In this document: positions 13,233 to 23,308 of the stretch, piece after piece
Numbering within the stretch: the stretch's first letter is position 1
Layout: every line of letters begins with the position of its first letter
Origin: Mortierella sp. BCC40632
Taxonomy: Eukaryota; Mortierellomycota; Mortierellomycetes; Mortierellales; Mortierellaceae
Assembly (NCBI GenBank): GCA_011634665.1
Contig: WAEK01000018.1
Span: forward strand, 305,501-369,500
DNA length: 64,000 nucleotides
Direction: 5' to 3'
The notes under the pieces: model-generated
What the model saw: the letters and a program-made list of their open reading frames with translations, nothing else
The model's database searches: none
What the model was told of the DNA's origin: nothing
Translations under genes and position numbers: made by a program

Positions 13233-14318
13233 ATGTGGGGTCTGTCATTTATCGATACTTTTCTACCACTTTGGATCATTCTCTGCATGGTGGGTGGAGT
13301 ATTGATCGGATACTATGTTCCCAATGTCGAGACAGTATTGGACGCTGCCAAGTTTGCGGACGTCTCACTTCCTATCGCCATTGGTCTCTTGATCATGATG
13401 TATCCAGTCTTTTGTCGAATCAAGTATGAAGACCTAGGAGAGCTCTTCAAAGGCAGGTTTATGAGAAATCAGATCATTTTTTCTCTGGTTGTCAATTGGA
13501 TCTTGGCTCCCTTGTTGATGGTGGCCTTGGCTTGGATGACCTTGCCAGATCTTCCTGATTATCGGAGTGGCGTGATCTTGGTCGGCATGGCTCGATGCAT
13601 CGCCATGGTACTCATCTGGAACCAACTTGCAGGAGGCAACCAAGAGTTTTGTGCAGTGACTGTAGCTGTCAATTCACTTCTCCAAATCGTCTTGTATGGA
13701 CCACTCTCCTATTTTTATGTGGTCATTATCGGAAAGGGTCGAACATTCAACATCGACATGTGGATCATTTGTCGAAGTGTGTTGATCTATATGGGCATTC
13801 CACTCTTGGCTGGCTTTTTGACTCGATGGATCCTACGACGGTTCGAATGGTACCACAAGACATTTGTTCCTGCCGTAGGCAAACTCTCGTTGATTGCATT
13901 GCTCTATGTGATCGCCGTCATGTTTGCGCTTCAGGGTCGTGAGATTGTGAACGATATCGGGAATGTACTACGGACGGCGGTTCCATTGATTCTTTACTTT
14001 GTGATAGTCTTCCTGGGTGTCCTCTATTGGTGCTATGCAACCAAGGTTCCCTACGAGATTGCTACGCCACAGTGCTTTACGGCTGCATCCAACAACTTTG
14101 AGTTGGCTATTGCGGTGGCAGTCGGTACCTATGGCGTGAAATCCAAGGAGGCTCTAGCGGCAACTATAGGTCCTCTGATTGAGGTGCCTATGCTTGTCTT
14201 TCTTGTGTACGTGATCAAACACGTCCGAGGACGTTGGTATCTTTCTATGGAAACAGCCCAGGTCGAGTCCATCCGGAATGATAGCGACGTAGAGTCAACA
14301 GCAGCAGGGAAAGAATAA
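13233..14318 (+). CDS. ACR3: Arsenite efflux carrier ACR3 (BASS superfamily)
   Basis: Ten-helix plasma-membrane carrier that exports arsenite, and in some fungi antimonite, using the proton gradient. It is a single exon of 361 residues, the usual length for fungal ACR3 cores. Diagnostic features are GMARCIAMVLIWNQLAGGN (about residues 127-145), followed by the essential helix-4 cysteine in FCAVTVAVNSLLQ, and the C-terminal ATPQCFTAASNNFELAIAVA segment with the conserved glutamate of helix 9. Ten hydrophobic segments are visible. The ATG at 13233 directly precedes the first hydrophobic segment, so the protein lacks the longer N-terminal tail of some yeast relatives. No arsenate reductase or regulator lies beside it, so the gene stands alone. 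It is the only intronless conserved metabolic or transport gene in the window. Confidence 0.93.
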   Translation: MWGLSFIDTFLPLWIILCMVGGVLIGYYVPNVETVLDAAKFADVSLPIAIGLLIMMYPVFCRIKYEDLGELFKGRFMRNQIIFSLVVNWILAPLLMVALAWMTLPDLPDYRSGVILVGMARCIAMVLIWNQLAGGNQEFCAVTVAVNSLLQIVLYGPLSYFYVVIIGKGRTFNIDMWIICRSVLIYMGIPLLAGFLTRWILRRFEWYHKTFVPAVGKLSLIALLYVIAVMFALQGREIVNDIGNVLRTAVPLILYFVIVFLGVLYWCYATKVPYEIATPQCFTAASNNFELAIAVAVGTYGVKSKEALAATIGPLIEVPMLVFLVYVIKHVRGRWYLSMETAQVESIRNDSDVESTAAGKE

Positions 14319-15078
14319 AAATGACTATTATGATTATTGTTGTGCCATCTGCACGGCGTTGCTTGAATGTACGTGGATGCACAACATCATACAAAGTCCA
14401 AAGCCGACGATCGTCCACAATGAAGCAGAGGGAAGAAGAAGAAGAAAAAATAGAGACGCCGCTTTTTTCTTCTTTAAATAAGCTCTACGCGGCGTGAACG
14501 CCCTGGGATCGGTGCGGGAATTTTAGGTTTTCTCTTCTGAACAGCATGCTTATTTTGTGTGTCTGGTTCTCTCTTGCGCTCTTCTCTCTCTCTCTTTCTG
14601 TCTCTCTCTCTCCCTCTAGTTCTCTCGACCCACTCCACCCCCACTCATCATCGGTCACAAAGAATAAAAAACTGCCAGAAGAAGATTGTATGCGTGCGCA
14701 TGTATGTTGAATCGAGCATGAGAGGAAAAGAAGAAAGGGGGTGAGCAAGCATGACAGACTCAAACTGACAAGTGATAAGACGTGGACCAAAAAAAGAAAA
14801 CGAGATGTAACCAAGGTGGCCCAAATTGAAAGATACCATTGTCCGTGTACGAGTCATGCTGATCGACTTTGGGTATCCTTATTCCTCATTCATCCTTTCT
14901 CTCTATCCATCCCTCTCTCTCTCTCTCTCGATTCTTCCTACTTACCAACCTACATCTGAGGCATCTTTTTCTCAGCTTCTTTCGATTAGTCTAAAGTCGA
15001 TTTATTTATTTTTTTATTTACTTATTTTACTTTACTAAAGGAAAAAAAAGAAAAAGAAAAAGAAAAAGCAAGCCCTTT
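14319..15078. other. Convergent 3' intergenic region (ACR3 / zinc-finger gene)
   Basis: About 760 bp between convergent genes. It holds CT-rich simple sequence (14580-14620, 14910-14930). The T-rich block at 15000-15012 reads AATAAATAAA on the minus strand and is a likely poly(A) signal for the zinc-finger gene, about 70 bases past its stop. No gene is seen. Confidence 0.6.
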
Positions 15079-17193
15079 TCAAAACTCACCAAGGTTGGCT
15101 TCTTGGCCCTCGTTCTTTACACTATTTTCTTCGCCTGCAATTCCTTCTCCACCTGCGTCACTCCCAGATTTAGTCTGCTTCGGTGGCAGAGGCGGAACCG
15201 ATCCCGGATGTTTGGCTCGTTTATGCCGCAACAAGTCATGTTGCCTCGTAAACTTCCAGTGACATTGATCGCAAGGAAAGGGTCGTGCCGTTGTGTGGGT
15301 CATAATATGCGATCGAAGATTAAACGGCCGCGTGAATCGTCTTTGACAGACGGGACATACATGAATGTCAGTGATCTCGGGGACCTGGTCTGGCTCTAAC
15401 AAATGGTGGAAAAACTGACGATGAGGTGGGAGGGAGGATGAACTATAGACAGAAGATGTTGGGGAGAGTGGTTGCGGATAGGGCTGGATCGGCTGTGGGA
15501 CTCTAGGATGGAGGTGATGGGAGTGATGTGAACTTGAGCTCTGATGACTATGATAGGTTGGTAGCGAAGGTGATGATGAGGAGAAATAAGGATAGCTTCC
15601 AGATGATGACCGCCGGCGATCATGACGTGAAAAGTGATTGACTGGAACCAGTGGGGAATTGGGAAGGGACGACGATGAGGACGAGGTTGTCAGGGCCATA
15701 GCGGGAGAGGATGGACTTGAGAACATCGTATGTGGCGATGCTTGTGTCCCGACCGAGGTCGTTGCTGGGGTTGTGCCAAAATTTGAGCTCGAGCCTGAAG
15801 TTGGTCCCAGAGAGAATGAGGAAAGAGTCGCAGGTAATGGCGAAGGTGCTCCTTGGCACAAGATCGGTGTGGTCATCACGGATGTGTGAGAGACTGCTAC
15901 ACTGGTTGGTTGGTGGTGGTGGATGGACATCGACTCCATCGGTACCGAAAGCGATGTCACAATCATCGAGCGCGGGCGTGCTATCCTTTCGCGCGGGGGT
16001 ATTGCTGTTGACGTTGTTGCCATGGCTGTCGCTGCTGTCACCGGCACTGTCCCGACTTGTTCAAACAGCGAACCACTGTGATTTTGACCTTGCTGAAAAG
16101 AGTTTGAGTTCAGGTCAAATGAATGACTGAGGCTCGGCGCTGAAGGTGATGCGGCGCTTCCTGGATCGCCGTGCATCGAAAACACTTGACTCGACTGGTG
16201 TTTGTGCTGGTGCTTCTGTTGTTGTTGTTGTTGTTGGTGCTCAGACAGAGAACGCAGTGCGGCGTGGACAGGCAGAGTCGAATGGATCTCGATTGGGACG
16301 AGGTCGACCAGTGCACTGGGGTCGATCGGCGAAGACATTGTAGAATGAAAGTTGTACTGTTGTTGGTGTGGCGTATTTTGTTGTTGCTGAAGCAAAGGCT
16401 CGGTATTCTGGTAAAGGGGAGAGCTCGAATTCGACGGCAGAGACGAGGCCATCGGAGCCATGGGAAAGAGGTCAAAATCGTCTGGGATACCAGAGCCAAG
16501 GACGTTCACTGTATCTACAAAAGGGCTCTCTACCGCAAACATGGAGGAAGAGGATGATGGCGAAGCGGAGGACATGGTAGGTGTCGGCTGAAGCTGTTGT
16601 TGCTGTTGTTGGCTTTGGCCTGGAATCTGTTGAGAATCCATAGAAAAGGGGAAGGAGTGCATGATTAGGTTGCCGCTGCTGCTGCTGCTGCTGCTACTAG
16701 GATGATCAGCAAAGGCTGAAGAAGTCGACGCAAAGGCCAAGAGATTTGAAGCCGTAGTGTCGACCGCAGAACAAGTGGCAGTCGAAAGATGACCCTGTGG
16801 GTGTCCGGGGTGCTGAATAGGCTGTACTTGATTTGCTGGGCTTGAACGATCGTGAAAGTGTTGTCCAAGAAAAGCACAACCAAGAGGAGAAGTAGGAGGT
16901 GTACCTAGCCCAATCTGGGCCATTTCGTATTGCAGTCGCTGCTGTTCGAGACTTGAATTGTCGAGTTGGTGGTTTTGGTCCATGACACCGCAGAGGAAGT
17001 CTGCTGGATCGAAAATGACTGTAGGTGGAAACGAAGACTCGTAGTCTGTGGGAGGAGCTGATGTGGACATGGAGAGACAGTGGTGGTGGTGGTGGTGATC
17101 ATGATCATGATCAAGATGATGATGAAGAAGAGGAGGATGACAATTCTCGTTAGAAGGAAGCTCAAACAAGGGCATGTGGTCTAGCAGATCCAT
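15079..17193 (-). CDS. C2H2 zinc-finger transcription factor (two fingers, Crz1/Msn2-like)
   Basis: A nuclear DNA-binding regulator of 704 residues in one exon. Two adjacent C2H2 fingers sit near the C-terminus: CPVCQRRFTRPFNLRSHIMTH (about 613-633) and CDQCHWKFTRQHDLLRHKRAKH (about 641-662). The linker TTARPFP is close to the canonical TGEKPF type. The first-finger sequence TRPFNLRSH with RQHDLLRH in the second resembles the fingers of calcineurin-responsive Crz1 factors, but only two fingers are present, so the orthology is tentative. The first 600 residues are low-complexity Ser, Gln and His runs, typical of activation regions. Start at the first ATG, 17193. The 3' end is uncertain: the last codons contain a perfect donor (GTGAGT at 15085-15080), and a T-rich tract ending CCTTTAG lies 45 bases on. 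Splicing there would change the last residues and move the stop to about 15027. Confidence 0.85.
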   Translation of the reverse strand: MDLLDHMPLFELPSNENCHPPLLHHHLDHDHDHHHHHHCLSMSTSAPPTDYESSFPPTVIFDPADFLCGVMDQNHQLDNSSLEQQRLQYEMAQIGLGTPPTSPLGCAFLGQHFHDRSSPANQVQPIQHPGHPQGHLSTATCSAVDTTASNLLAFASTSSAFADHPSSSSSSSSGNLIMHSFPFSMDSQQIPGQSQQQQQQLQPTPTMSSASPSSSSSMFAVESPFVDTVNVLGSGIPDDFDLFPMAPMASSLPSNSSSPLYQNTEPLLQQQQNTPHQQQYNFHSTMSSPIDPSALVDLVPIEIHSTLPVHAALRSLSEHQQQQQQQKHQHKHQSSQVFSMHGDPGSAASPSAPSLSHSFDLNSNSFQQGQNHSGSLFEQVGTVPVTAATAMATTSTAIPPRERIARPRSMIVTSLSVPMESMSIHHHQPTSVAVSHTSVMTTPILCQGAPSPLPATLSSFSLGPTSGSSSNFGTTPATTSVGTQASPHTMFSSPSSPAMALTTSSSSSSLPNSPLVPVNHFSRHDRRRSSSGSYPYFSSSSPSLPTYHSHQSSSSHHSHHLHPRVPQPIQPYPQPLSPTSSVYSSSSLPPHRQFFHHLLEPDQVPEITDIHVCPVCQRRFTRPFNLRSHIMTHTTARPFPCDQCHWKFTRQHDLLRHKRAKHPGSVPPLPPKQTKSGSDAGGEGIAGEENSVKNEGQEANLGEF

Positions 17194-17336
17194 GGTTCAC
17201 AGAATGCGACTGCCGCGGGGCTGAGATGGGGCGATATAAAAAATGTAGAGTGTAGGGTGGATGCAGCAGTTTGATGGGTACAAAATGAAGCAAATATCTA
17301 TGGTGTAGGATAGACAAGAGATGGGGAAAGAGAGAA

Positions 17337-17339
<3 letters not shown>

Positions 17340-17378
<39 letters not shown>
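17340..17378. repeat. GA microsatellite
   Basis: About 19 GA units, some 150 bases upstream of the zinc-finger start codon, so probably in its promoter or 5' UTR, where it reads as CT on the coding strand. Confidence 0.9.
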
Positions 17379-17380
<2 letters not shown>

Positions 17381-20300
17381 CTTGCTGGGTAGATGGAACA
17401 GGGCTAGGACTTTAAACAAGCATCTGGGGTGCAATTGTAGCGGGGTTTTTATGCAGGTCGCGCTGACCAGAGTTTTTTTGTCCGGCACGGCAGAGACACG
17501 GTGTACAAAGTGAACAACAGTGGATACAACATTGGATACAACAGGGACGGAGAGAAGCTGCGGGCAGACGATTAGGGTGGGGATAGGAAGCCCAGCCAAC
17601 ATACCAGCCTACCCAAAGCACTGCCATCACAGGGCAGATCTGTAAAAAAGCTCACGAGTTGTTTCGAAGTAATAGAAACAACATCTGGTCGGGATCGGAC
17701 GAGTCGAATCTGTGTGGTTTGCGGTCGCGCCGAGCTCGATATCCTGGGGGTGAGGAGAAGAGAAGGCGGAGAAAAAAGGTTGTGCAGGAAGAGAAAAGTC
17801 TATTCACATGCGCTCGTTTCCAAATAGGGAGACGAAAGCACCCATCAGCGTGGCCCGAGAGCGGCGGTAGAGAATTGGTAGGACCATCGGTCCTCAGTCC
17901 TCTTTGTAAGATGGACGCGTCCAAGCCCGGCTGGGGTAACAGTGACAATGGACGGTGTTTGGAAGTGAAACGAAGAGAAGGGCCCGTTGCTGGACGGACG
18001 CACAAACGTCGATCGCACGTGGAGCTTACCAAGGAGAAGGACGATAGAGTTGGACTGCAGGAACCGGACTGGGAGAGGTGTGGGTATAAAGTATATCGTT
18101 TGGGCACAAGCGTGGAGTGAAGAGGATAGGATGAATAAGGTCAAGAAGAGAGAGAGAGAGAGCGAGTGAAAGAGGATGAAGGCATGCACTGAGGTAAATC
18201 AAGACGTAGGTTGTGGCTAAAGAGAATAGAGAGAGAGATAGAGAGAGCGCACAAGAGAGCGATAGAGAGAAGCGAGAAGAGAGAGATAGAGAAAAGGCGG
18301 ATGAGGCGGGGACGTGTCTGGAGAGTAGGCAAAAGGGGCGATTGCAGTGGGCGGAGAGCATGCCTTTTATACTTTTTTTCACTGGTCCCACTCTAATTTT
18401 GTTCTGACTGGTCTCGATGGTGCACAGTTGCCACTAACCGTCACCGCCACTACTCAAGCTCATTTTCCTCCTCTCTACTCCCCTTTCTTTACGCCTACCA
18501 TCACTCCGCCCAGACCCTGTACGTGTGTGATCACTGCGAAGGCGGCGCTCTGATCCTGCAAACCAAACCAAACCCGCAGCAAATGAAGAAGAAAAAAAAA
18601 AAAAAAAAAAGAGACATATGTCCCGCAACCCAATCCTCCACCACTCTACTGCGGGGCACCGGCGGGAACGGACAGGGTGACGGTTGTTAAAAATTAAATG
18701 CTGCAGAGCAATACCGGCGTCCACTCCAGAGTCGTAGTAACTATCCGGTTCTCCCGGTGTCCCGATCGGGCGAAATGGTGATGCCAGAAAGAGTCTCATC
18801 CACTCTGTGGACGCTCTCCCCTTTCCCGGCTTTTGCCTGACTAAATGTTCCTGTTGGTCCGACCATCTCCTGCGTTATTTGCTGCGATTTTTTCTTAATT
18901 CAGACGAGAGCCGACCAACGTGGATGGTTACTACTGCGATCGATGTAGAGGGAAAGGAGGGGCTAAGGGAAGACGAGCAGCGGCTTTCCATTTTGTCATT
19001 TGTGGTCAGATTGCACCGACAGCATGTCTCTGACAACACAGCGCGCATGGAGGGTACTGACTGCGGGCCGGAGCTAGGCCCTCATTTCCATGAAGAGAGC
19101 GCCAGATTTGCCTTGTCCTGTCCAATTGCTCCTATTCCTCCAGTCCCTCCATCGGGCAGTCTCGTCCTCCGCCCCCGCTCATACTGCAGGAGGGAAACAG
19201 GGCAACTCGGTCGATTGTGTGGAAAAGGTAATTCTTTGCGCCTGCCAATCCGTGCTCCGGCCAGAGGGACGCATTGTTGCGCTGTCGGTGCTCTCTTGGC
19301 ACGTTCCCTTTTTCGGGTGTAGCAGCGCCTGTTTGGCCACAACCTCCGTGGCCTTCTCTCTCTTTTTTTTTCTTTTTCTTTCTCCCCCCCCCCCTCTGCC
19401 TCGACTCTAGTTCACATTAAAGGCAGGGAGGTGAGGGTGACCCAAAATGTGCTACTGACTGTCACGCCAGATGAGCATCACACGTTCCTAGCTCCAATCC
19501 ATCTTTTTTTGACTTTTACTCAACCAATTGACCGACCGGAGTAACAGCTCAAAAAGAGAATATTCAGAGCGGCCTGTCCCGGCAATCTTCGGCAGAGAGA
19601 GGTTGCCTTTTTTTCTACTCAACGGCGTGTCACTTCCGAGTCGCCTCTGATTTTTCTTTTACTTCGTTTCTCTTCCGCTTCCTGAGCACGGCATTTGGGC
19701 TCGATGACATGGCCCCCGCCACTTTCTTTATCCCACATTTCCTTTTTTACATAGCCATGGGTGTACCATCGGGCTCAGCCCGAAGCGGCGCGGCCAAGGA
19801 CGACGATCGATGGTCGCGGCCAAGACTCAATTGGGGCATATTGCCCCTCACTATTCTTCCCTAGTGTTCCATGAGAAGGATGCAAAACCGGTTGTTCTCG
19901 TCAGCTTACATGAACTTGTGAGGCCAACGGAGGCGCTCATACGTGGTGTTGGTAGGACGAGGATGGAGACGCCTCGGAGTTGAGTTCCCCAAGAAAGTGG
20001 AAGAGTTCCTTTTTCGAACAAGACCAGAAGACAACAGGTGTTGCAGCGAGTGCGACGAGCAGCTTCTTGGCAGCCATCGGTCTGCAGGGGTGTTTGCTCC
20101 CTGGCGGTCAACTCAAGAGGCCAAATGCGAAAGCCCAACTCTTGGTATTGAGGAAATGCCCGGCGGAGAGATTGGGTGTGTATGTGTATATGTGGTGTTG
20201 AAAATGTGTATGAGGCTGTGAGCGTGAGGAGCTGTTCGCACCTCACCCCTTTTGCAATCTGCTCTCATTTGGAGGAGCGATCCCTTGGCAGTCAGAGTCG

Positions 20301-21019
20301 ACATTGTCTCGACAGTGCCCACGGCACGTTTGTCAGACACATTTCTTTTGTGTAGACACCAACCGCCCGGGCCTGGCCCTGACCATGATTCCTTGGCCTT
20401 TTCCTTTTTCTGTTCGTGCTCTCGTTCGATACTATTCCTGTTCAGCTGTGTACCTTCATCATTAACTCAATTCTCGGTATGTCCCCCGTCAAAAGTAAGC
20501 ATTCCCTATTTTTTTTTTCCTTCTTCTCTTCTCCTATTCCTTAATCTTGTCGTGTACACTCTTGGCCATGTTTGTTCCTACCCTGTTTTTTCTTTTTTTC
20601 TCTATTCTTCTTTTTCACCGGCTAATCTTCATCCCAGCAATATACTGTAAACTGGTCTAGCTTGCACCGCGCCCCAATACTCTGTCACCACCTGTCATTC
20701 TCTCCACCTCTCATTTTTCCAAAACTATTCCCTCTTACTCCTTCGGACCAAAAAGAGAAGTATTCTTCTCCTGTGAACCCTTTAGCTCTTTGCCCAGAAC
20801 GCGCGGCAACAGCCCACATCAGACAAACAACCTTCTTCCTGCTTCTACCCCGGAAAGTCGGTTGCCGCGGCATAACAGGCTCCACTGCAGGCACAGGGTC
20901 ATTCGATTCTCTCCTCCTCTTCCTCCCTCCACTCCCAAAGTGCACTCTCTATGCATTAGCAACTATTGCTTTGCCTCAATTGAGGCTGTGAATATAGTCT
21001 ATTTTTGACTTGACAGGTC

Positions 21020-21044
21020 TTTCTCTCTCTCTCTCTCTCTCTCT
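21020..21044. repeat. CT microsatellite
   Basis: About 11 CT units in intergenic DNA. Confidence 0.85.
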
Positions 21045-23308
21045 TCTCTCTACCGCTAATAGCCTCACCCGTGCCTCTTCTCCTCCTTGTCCTCCTCATA
21101 TCCGAGACGCACGATTTGTAGATGGTGCATCTTACTTGTCATAGTCTTCTTTCTCTACAGGACAGATGATACCAAGCCTCTTTGAACCTTTTTGGTTCAG
21201 ACCAAACGCCCAGGAAGGAGAATTTCTTTGGGGGGAGGGGGAGAAGGAGGGAGCGGATGGTAACACGGCCTTCCAATAATCCATGCTCAGATCAGGAGTC
21301 ACCATGAAGGAACGAGGGAAGATGGGGGGAACCAAACATTGATAGCCTTTCCATAGATGGACGCGATCGGTTTGCCGGGCGCCCGTTGTATACCATCCCC
21401 TAATAATCTAAATCTTCTGGGCTTCCACGATACTCTCCTCCCCCTCACCTTTTTCACATTCTCTTCTTCGCCATGACTGTTTTTCTTGACTCTCCACTTA
21501 TTTTTTTTGCTTTTTCGGTTAAGGTATGACGCGAGGCTCACTCATTGCCATTTGTTCCTTGTCAAGTGCTCTTTTTATTATTGTTATTTTAAATGTCAAG
21601 AGAACAAGTGCTGAGGAGGCGACCACGGATTTGACGACAAGAACGCCTCTACTCTTTTGTCTCTGCCTCCTAAACATTTATCCTCTCTCGAGAAATTGTC
21701 GACTCTTTGGACTTTTTTTTTAATCAATCGCGCTTCTGCCTTTCCCCTCCTCGTCTTTTTTTTTTTTTTTCTCAACGTCCATTCTCGTAATGCCTCAGGC
21801 CCACAGCCACACAGCTTTCTATTTTATTTTTTTTATCTCCCTCCTTTTACTGCCGCGCTACTACGCCCAAGAGAATGAGAAAAGGCAGAGAGGGGGCTGG
21901 GCAAAGGGTGCAAAGGATAATAATTAGCCCTTTATTTTTTTTTCTCCCTCTTTGACCTTGCCGAAAGGATACTGCCCCCCCCCTCCCCGGAATTCGGCGG
22001 CCGGGGTGCGTGCGGCCCCTTCCTTTGGTCAAAGGCTCTTTGTGTGGCAGCGCGTTCTCGTGCTGACTCACCCAACAAGGAGAAGGAGAGAGTTCAGGAA
22101 AAAATAAAAAATAAAAAAAAAAAATAAAATAGAATGAGCACACACCCGAAGACGAGGAAGGATCTTTCTGTTCTTGTCCCCCATCTCTCTTTTTTTTTCT
22201 TTTTTCTTTCTCTCCGCCATTGTCACACCCGCTAGAGGCGACCCGACCATCTTTTAATGCCTAATTAGTGCAGCCATGGAAGGGAAAAAAATAAGGGAAG
22301 GGGGAGGGGGGGAGGACGGGGCCGGGCGGGGCTAGGATAGTGCTCTCTGTTTCGGCGCCATTACCAAACAAAAGGCCGGTGCTCTCCGAATCGCCGGAAA
22401 CGCGTTCACTCGCTGGTGTCTCGCCTGTCTTGTTGCAATTTTTAAAAAACCGGTATGTGTTGTGATGTCGCTTGCTCTCTCCCTCTCTCGCTTTCCCATC
22501 CCCCAACCTCCACACATCGACAAACAGGGTCAAGCGGGTCGGAAAAGGAAATATTATCCTGTTCCTTGTCGTTGTTCGACAACGCTAATTTTATGAACGC
22601 ATCGTAATCGACACAATACTGAGAGCATTTCGTTATTTTCCGTATGCCGCCCTGCAGGGGGGATGGAGAGACATAGACAGATGGAGAGGGGTGTCCCCCC
22701 AAAAGGTCCGTGAGGCGTTGGATTTGTCGACTTTGGGGGAGGAAGGGAGTGGGAGGGGGGACACACAACACGCCCACACACATACACTCACACGCACTCA
22801 CACGCACACGCACGCACACGCACGCACGGGGAGGAGTAGCCTATTTTCAAATAACAAATGTGTAGCCAGGGGAGAGAAGATAAAAAAAAAAATATGACTT
22901 GAATTAACTTCGGCAGGACGGATGAGCTTCTTTTGGATACGCTCCGTCCTGTCAACACTGACGTGACGAATCGATCGCCGTCCCAAAGTGTACGCCACAT
23001 CTTCTTTGTGCCCACAGCAACGCCTTTCTACCTTTTCTCCTTTCTTTCTCTCTTTCTTTCCTTTTTTTTCTTTTCTCTCTTTTTTCTTTTTCTCTCTTTT
23101 TCATAATACATTAAAAAAAAAAAAAAAAAAAAAATACTACTAACTTCTGTCACTTCTGTAAATATGGTAAACGGCTCGTGATAATCAAGATACTGTGTGC
23201 GCTTGCATGCCTGTGTGCGTACACATAATGTTGTAACTAAAAAGACAAAGGAGAAGGGGGGGGAGGAGGGGGGGGAGAGAGGAAGAGAAGGAGAGAGATC
23301 ACCAGGGA

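Larger units (their letters stand above)
17194..23308. other. Large gene-poor intergenic region
   Basis: About 6.1 kb between the start of the zinc-finger gene and the end of SPT5, both on the minus strand. I found no reading frame with family-like sequence or a convincing exon chain. It contains GA/CT microsatellites, homopolymer tracts, CpG-rich patches at about 18620-18790 and 21960-22030, CA repeats at about 22770-22830, and an A run at 23112-23132. The 5' part (17194-19400) may hold a long leader and promoter of the zinc-finger regulator. An unannotated non-coding RNA or poorly conserved gene cannot be excluded. Confidence 0.5.

Noticed and set aside
18807..19322. 171-codon plus-strand frame
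   Set aside because: It starts only with GTG, has mixed composition with many Arg and Cys from GC-rich DNA, and shows no domain. It probably belongs to a promoter or leader region.
20477..20492. Possible tiny first exon ATGTCCCCCGTCAAAA before GTAAGC
   Set aside because: The donor is good, but I could not find a downstream exon with a sustained frame or family-like sequence.
21526..21723. Signal-peptide-like frame MTRGSLIAICSLSSALFIIV
   Set aside because: After the hydrophobic start the frame falls into T-rich low-complexity sequence, and no exon chain or cysteine pattern follows.
22770..22830. CA-rich repeats considered as a CRISPR- or telomere-like array
   Set aside because: It is a plain CACACG/CGCACA microsatellite without spacers or telomere units, in a eukaryotic context.
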